A DNA stretch of 64,000 nucleotides from Arcobacter aquimarinus (GTDB lineage: Bacteria; Campylobacterota; Campylobacteria; Campylobacterales; Arcobacteraceae), in the NCBI RefSeq assembly GCF_013177635.1, contig NZ_CP030944.1, positions 1 to 64,000 of the forward strand, read 5' to 3'. How positions within the stretch are numbered: position 1 is the first letter of the stretch; each line of letters starts with the position of its first letter. Under the pieces are notes generated by a model. That model searched no databases. It was not told the DNA's origin and saw nothing but the letters and a program-made list of their open reading frames with translations. Position numbers and translations under genes: made by a program. Positions 63,458 through 64,000 of this stretch are shown here, piece after piece.

Positions 63458-64000
63458 ATGAAAATTTTGCTATTAGAAGATGATTTAATTTTAAATGAGA
63501 TTATTGAAGAGCATTTAGTTTTACAAGATAATGATGTAATTTCCACATTTAGTGGATATGAAGCTCAAAATTATCTGTATTCTGAAACCTTTGATTTATT
63601 GCTTTTAGATGTAAATGTTCCTGATATAAATGGATTTGATTTATTAAAAGAGTTAAGAACTCAAAATATAAAAACACCAGCCATATTTATAACTTCTTTA
63701 AATATGGCTGATGATATGCAAAAAGGTTTTGAAAGTGGTTGTGATGACTATATAAAAAAACCTTTTGATTTAAAAGAATTAGACCTAAGAATAAACAATA
63801 TTAAAAGATTTTTTAATATTTCTCCCAAAAATATAACAATTATTGATGAAAAAATATCTTTAGACAATGAAAATCTAATGATCATTAATGAAAATAAAAA
63901 AATTCAAATCACAAAAAAAGAGAGTGAAGTTTTATTATATTTAATAAAAAATTCTTCAAAAATAGTAAGTATAGATGAATTAACTCTTAATCTTTGGGCA
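63458..64000 (+). CDS. OmpR-family response regulator, 3' end outside window
   Basis: An open frame of 181 codons runs to the window edge. It starts MKILLLEDDLILNEIIEEHL, has the phospho-acceptor Asp in LLLLDVNVPDINGFD (Asp near 52) and DDYIKKPFDLKELDLR with the conserved Lys, and then the start of a winged-helix C-terminal domain (IQITKKESEVLLYLI). AAGG sits about 7 bp before the ATG. It is a two-component regulator; its kinase is presumably just outside the window. Function is unknown. Confidence 0.85.
   Translation, partial: MKILLLEDDLILNEIIEEHLVLQDNDVISTFSGYEAQNYLYSETFDLLLLDVNVPDINGFDLLKELRTQNIKTPAIFITSLNMADDMQKGFESGCDDYIKKPFDLKELDLRINNIKRFFNISPKNITIIDEKISLDNENLMIINENKKIQITKKESEVLLYLIKNSSKIVSIDELTLNLWA

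Overview
The window is AT-rich, gene-dense DNA that starts exactly at the first base of dnaA. It looks like the conventional start of a circular chromosome from an Arcobacter-like member of the Campylobacterota (Arcobacteraceae). The reasons are the dnaA-dnaN-gyrB order, a DnaA recognition helix of the epsilonproteobacterial type, type I queF, an RNase J with a long basic N-terminus, GatB (indirect tRNA-Gln charging), LutABC plus a two-domain D-lactate dehydrogenase, and the AAGGA-type ribosome binding sites. The genus call is inference; no rRNA gene is present to confirm it. I see no prophage, insertion sequence, CRISPR array or tRNA.

Layout. 1-4.9 kb: replication genes with a probable origin half (oriC2) between dnaA and dnaN. 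4.9-10 kb: YpdA-like reductase, queF, an HTH protein, the SRP RNA gene on the minus strand, a YqaA-type membrane protein, an unassigned structured RNA candidate, an MFS transporter and a pseudouridine synthase. 10-15 kb: purB and the class Ia ribonucleotide reductase nrdA/nrdB with a tiny ORF between them. 15-16 kb: a 126-bp inverted-repeat element followed by a small accessory cassette (a three-helix membrane protein and two tandem proline-rich micro-ORFs). 16-25 kb: small metabolic and stress genes, including hcp with an FNR-type box, an OmpA-family protein and a divergent HxlR regulator/oxidoreductase pair. 25-38 kb, almost all minus strand: tonB, gpsA, gatB, a SurA-like protein and a lactate block (D-lactate dehydrogenase, two-component system, lutCBA). 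38-47.7 kb, plus strand: accBC, DEAD-box helicase, phosphate transporter, an AEC transporter with no normal start codon, asnB, a NifX-like protein and bluB. 47.7-58.4 kb, minus strand: an anchorless SdhAB/FrdAB-like pair behind a Phd-like gene, then phoH-like, hemJ, rarA, a RsuA-family synthase, kdsD, RNase J and rsmA. 58.4-64 kb, plus strand: hisF, SIMPL protein, nucleosidase-like protein, rlmN, a tiny membrane protein, gltX, an RRM protein and the start of a response regulator cut by the window edge.

How it works together. Most of the window is housekeeping. The clearest metabolic module is lactate oxidation: L-lactate by LutABC and D-lactate by the FAD/Fe-S dehydrogenase, with a sensor kinase/response regulator pair lying between them. 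Gene ends are compact. Many convergent genes share palindromic terminators that contain their stop codons.

The items I would look at first are: the membrane protein plus twin proline-rich micro-ORF cassette with its flanking inverted-repeat element (15.06-15.99 kb); the AEC transporter that appears to start with ATC; the structured RNA candidate near 7.8 kb; the Hint-like insertion between two active-site cysteines of NrdA; the hcp promoter with an FNR-type box centred about -41.5; and the heptamer repeat between rarA and hemJ.
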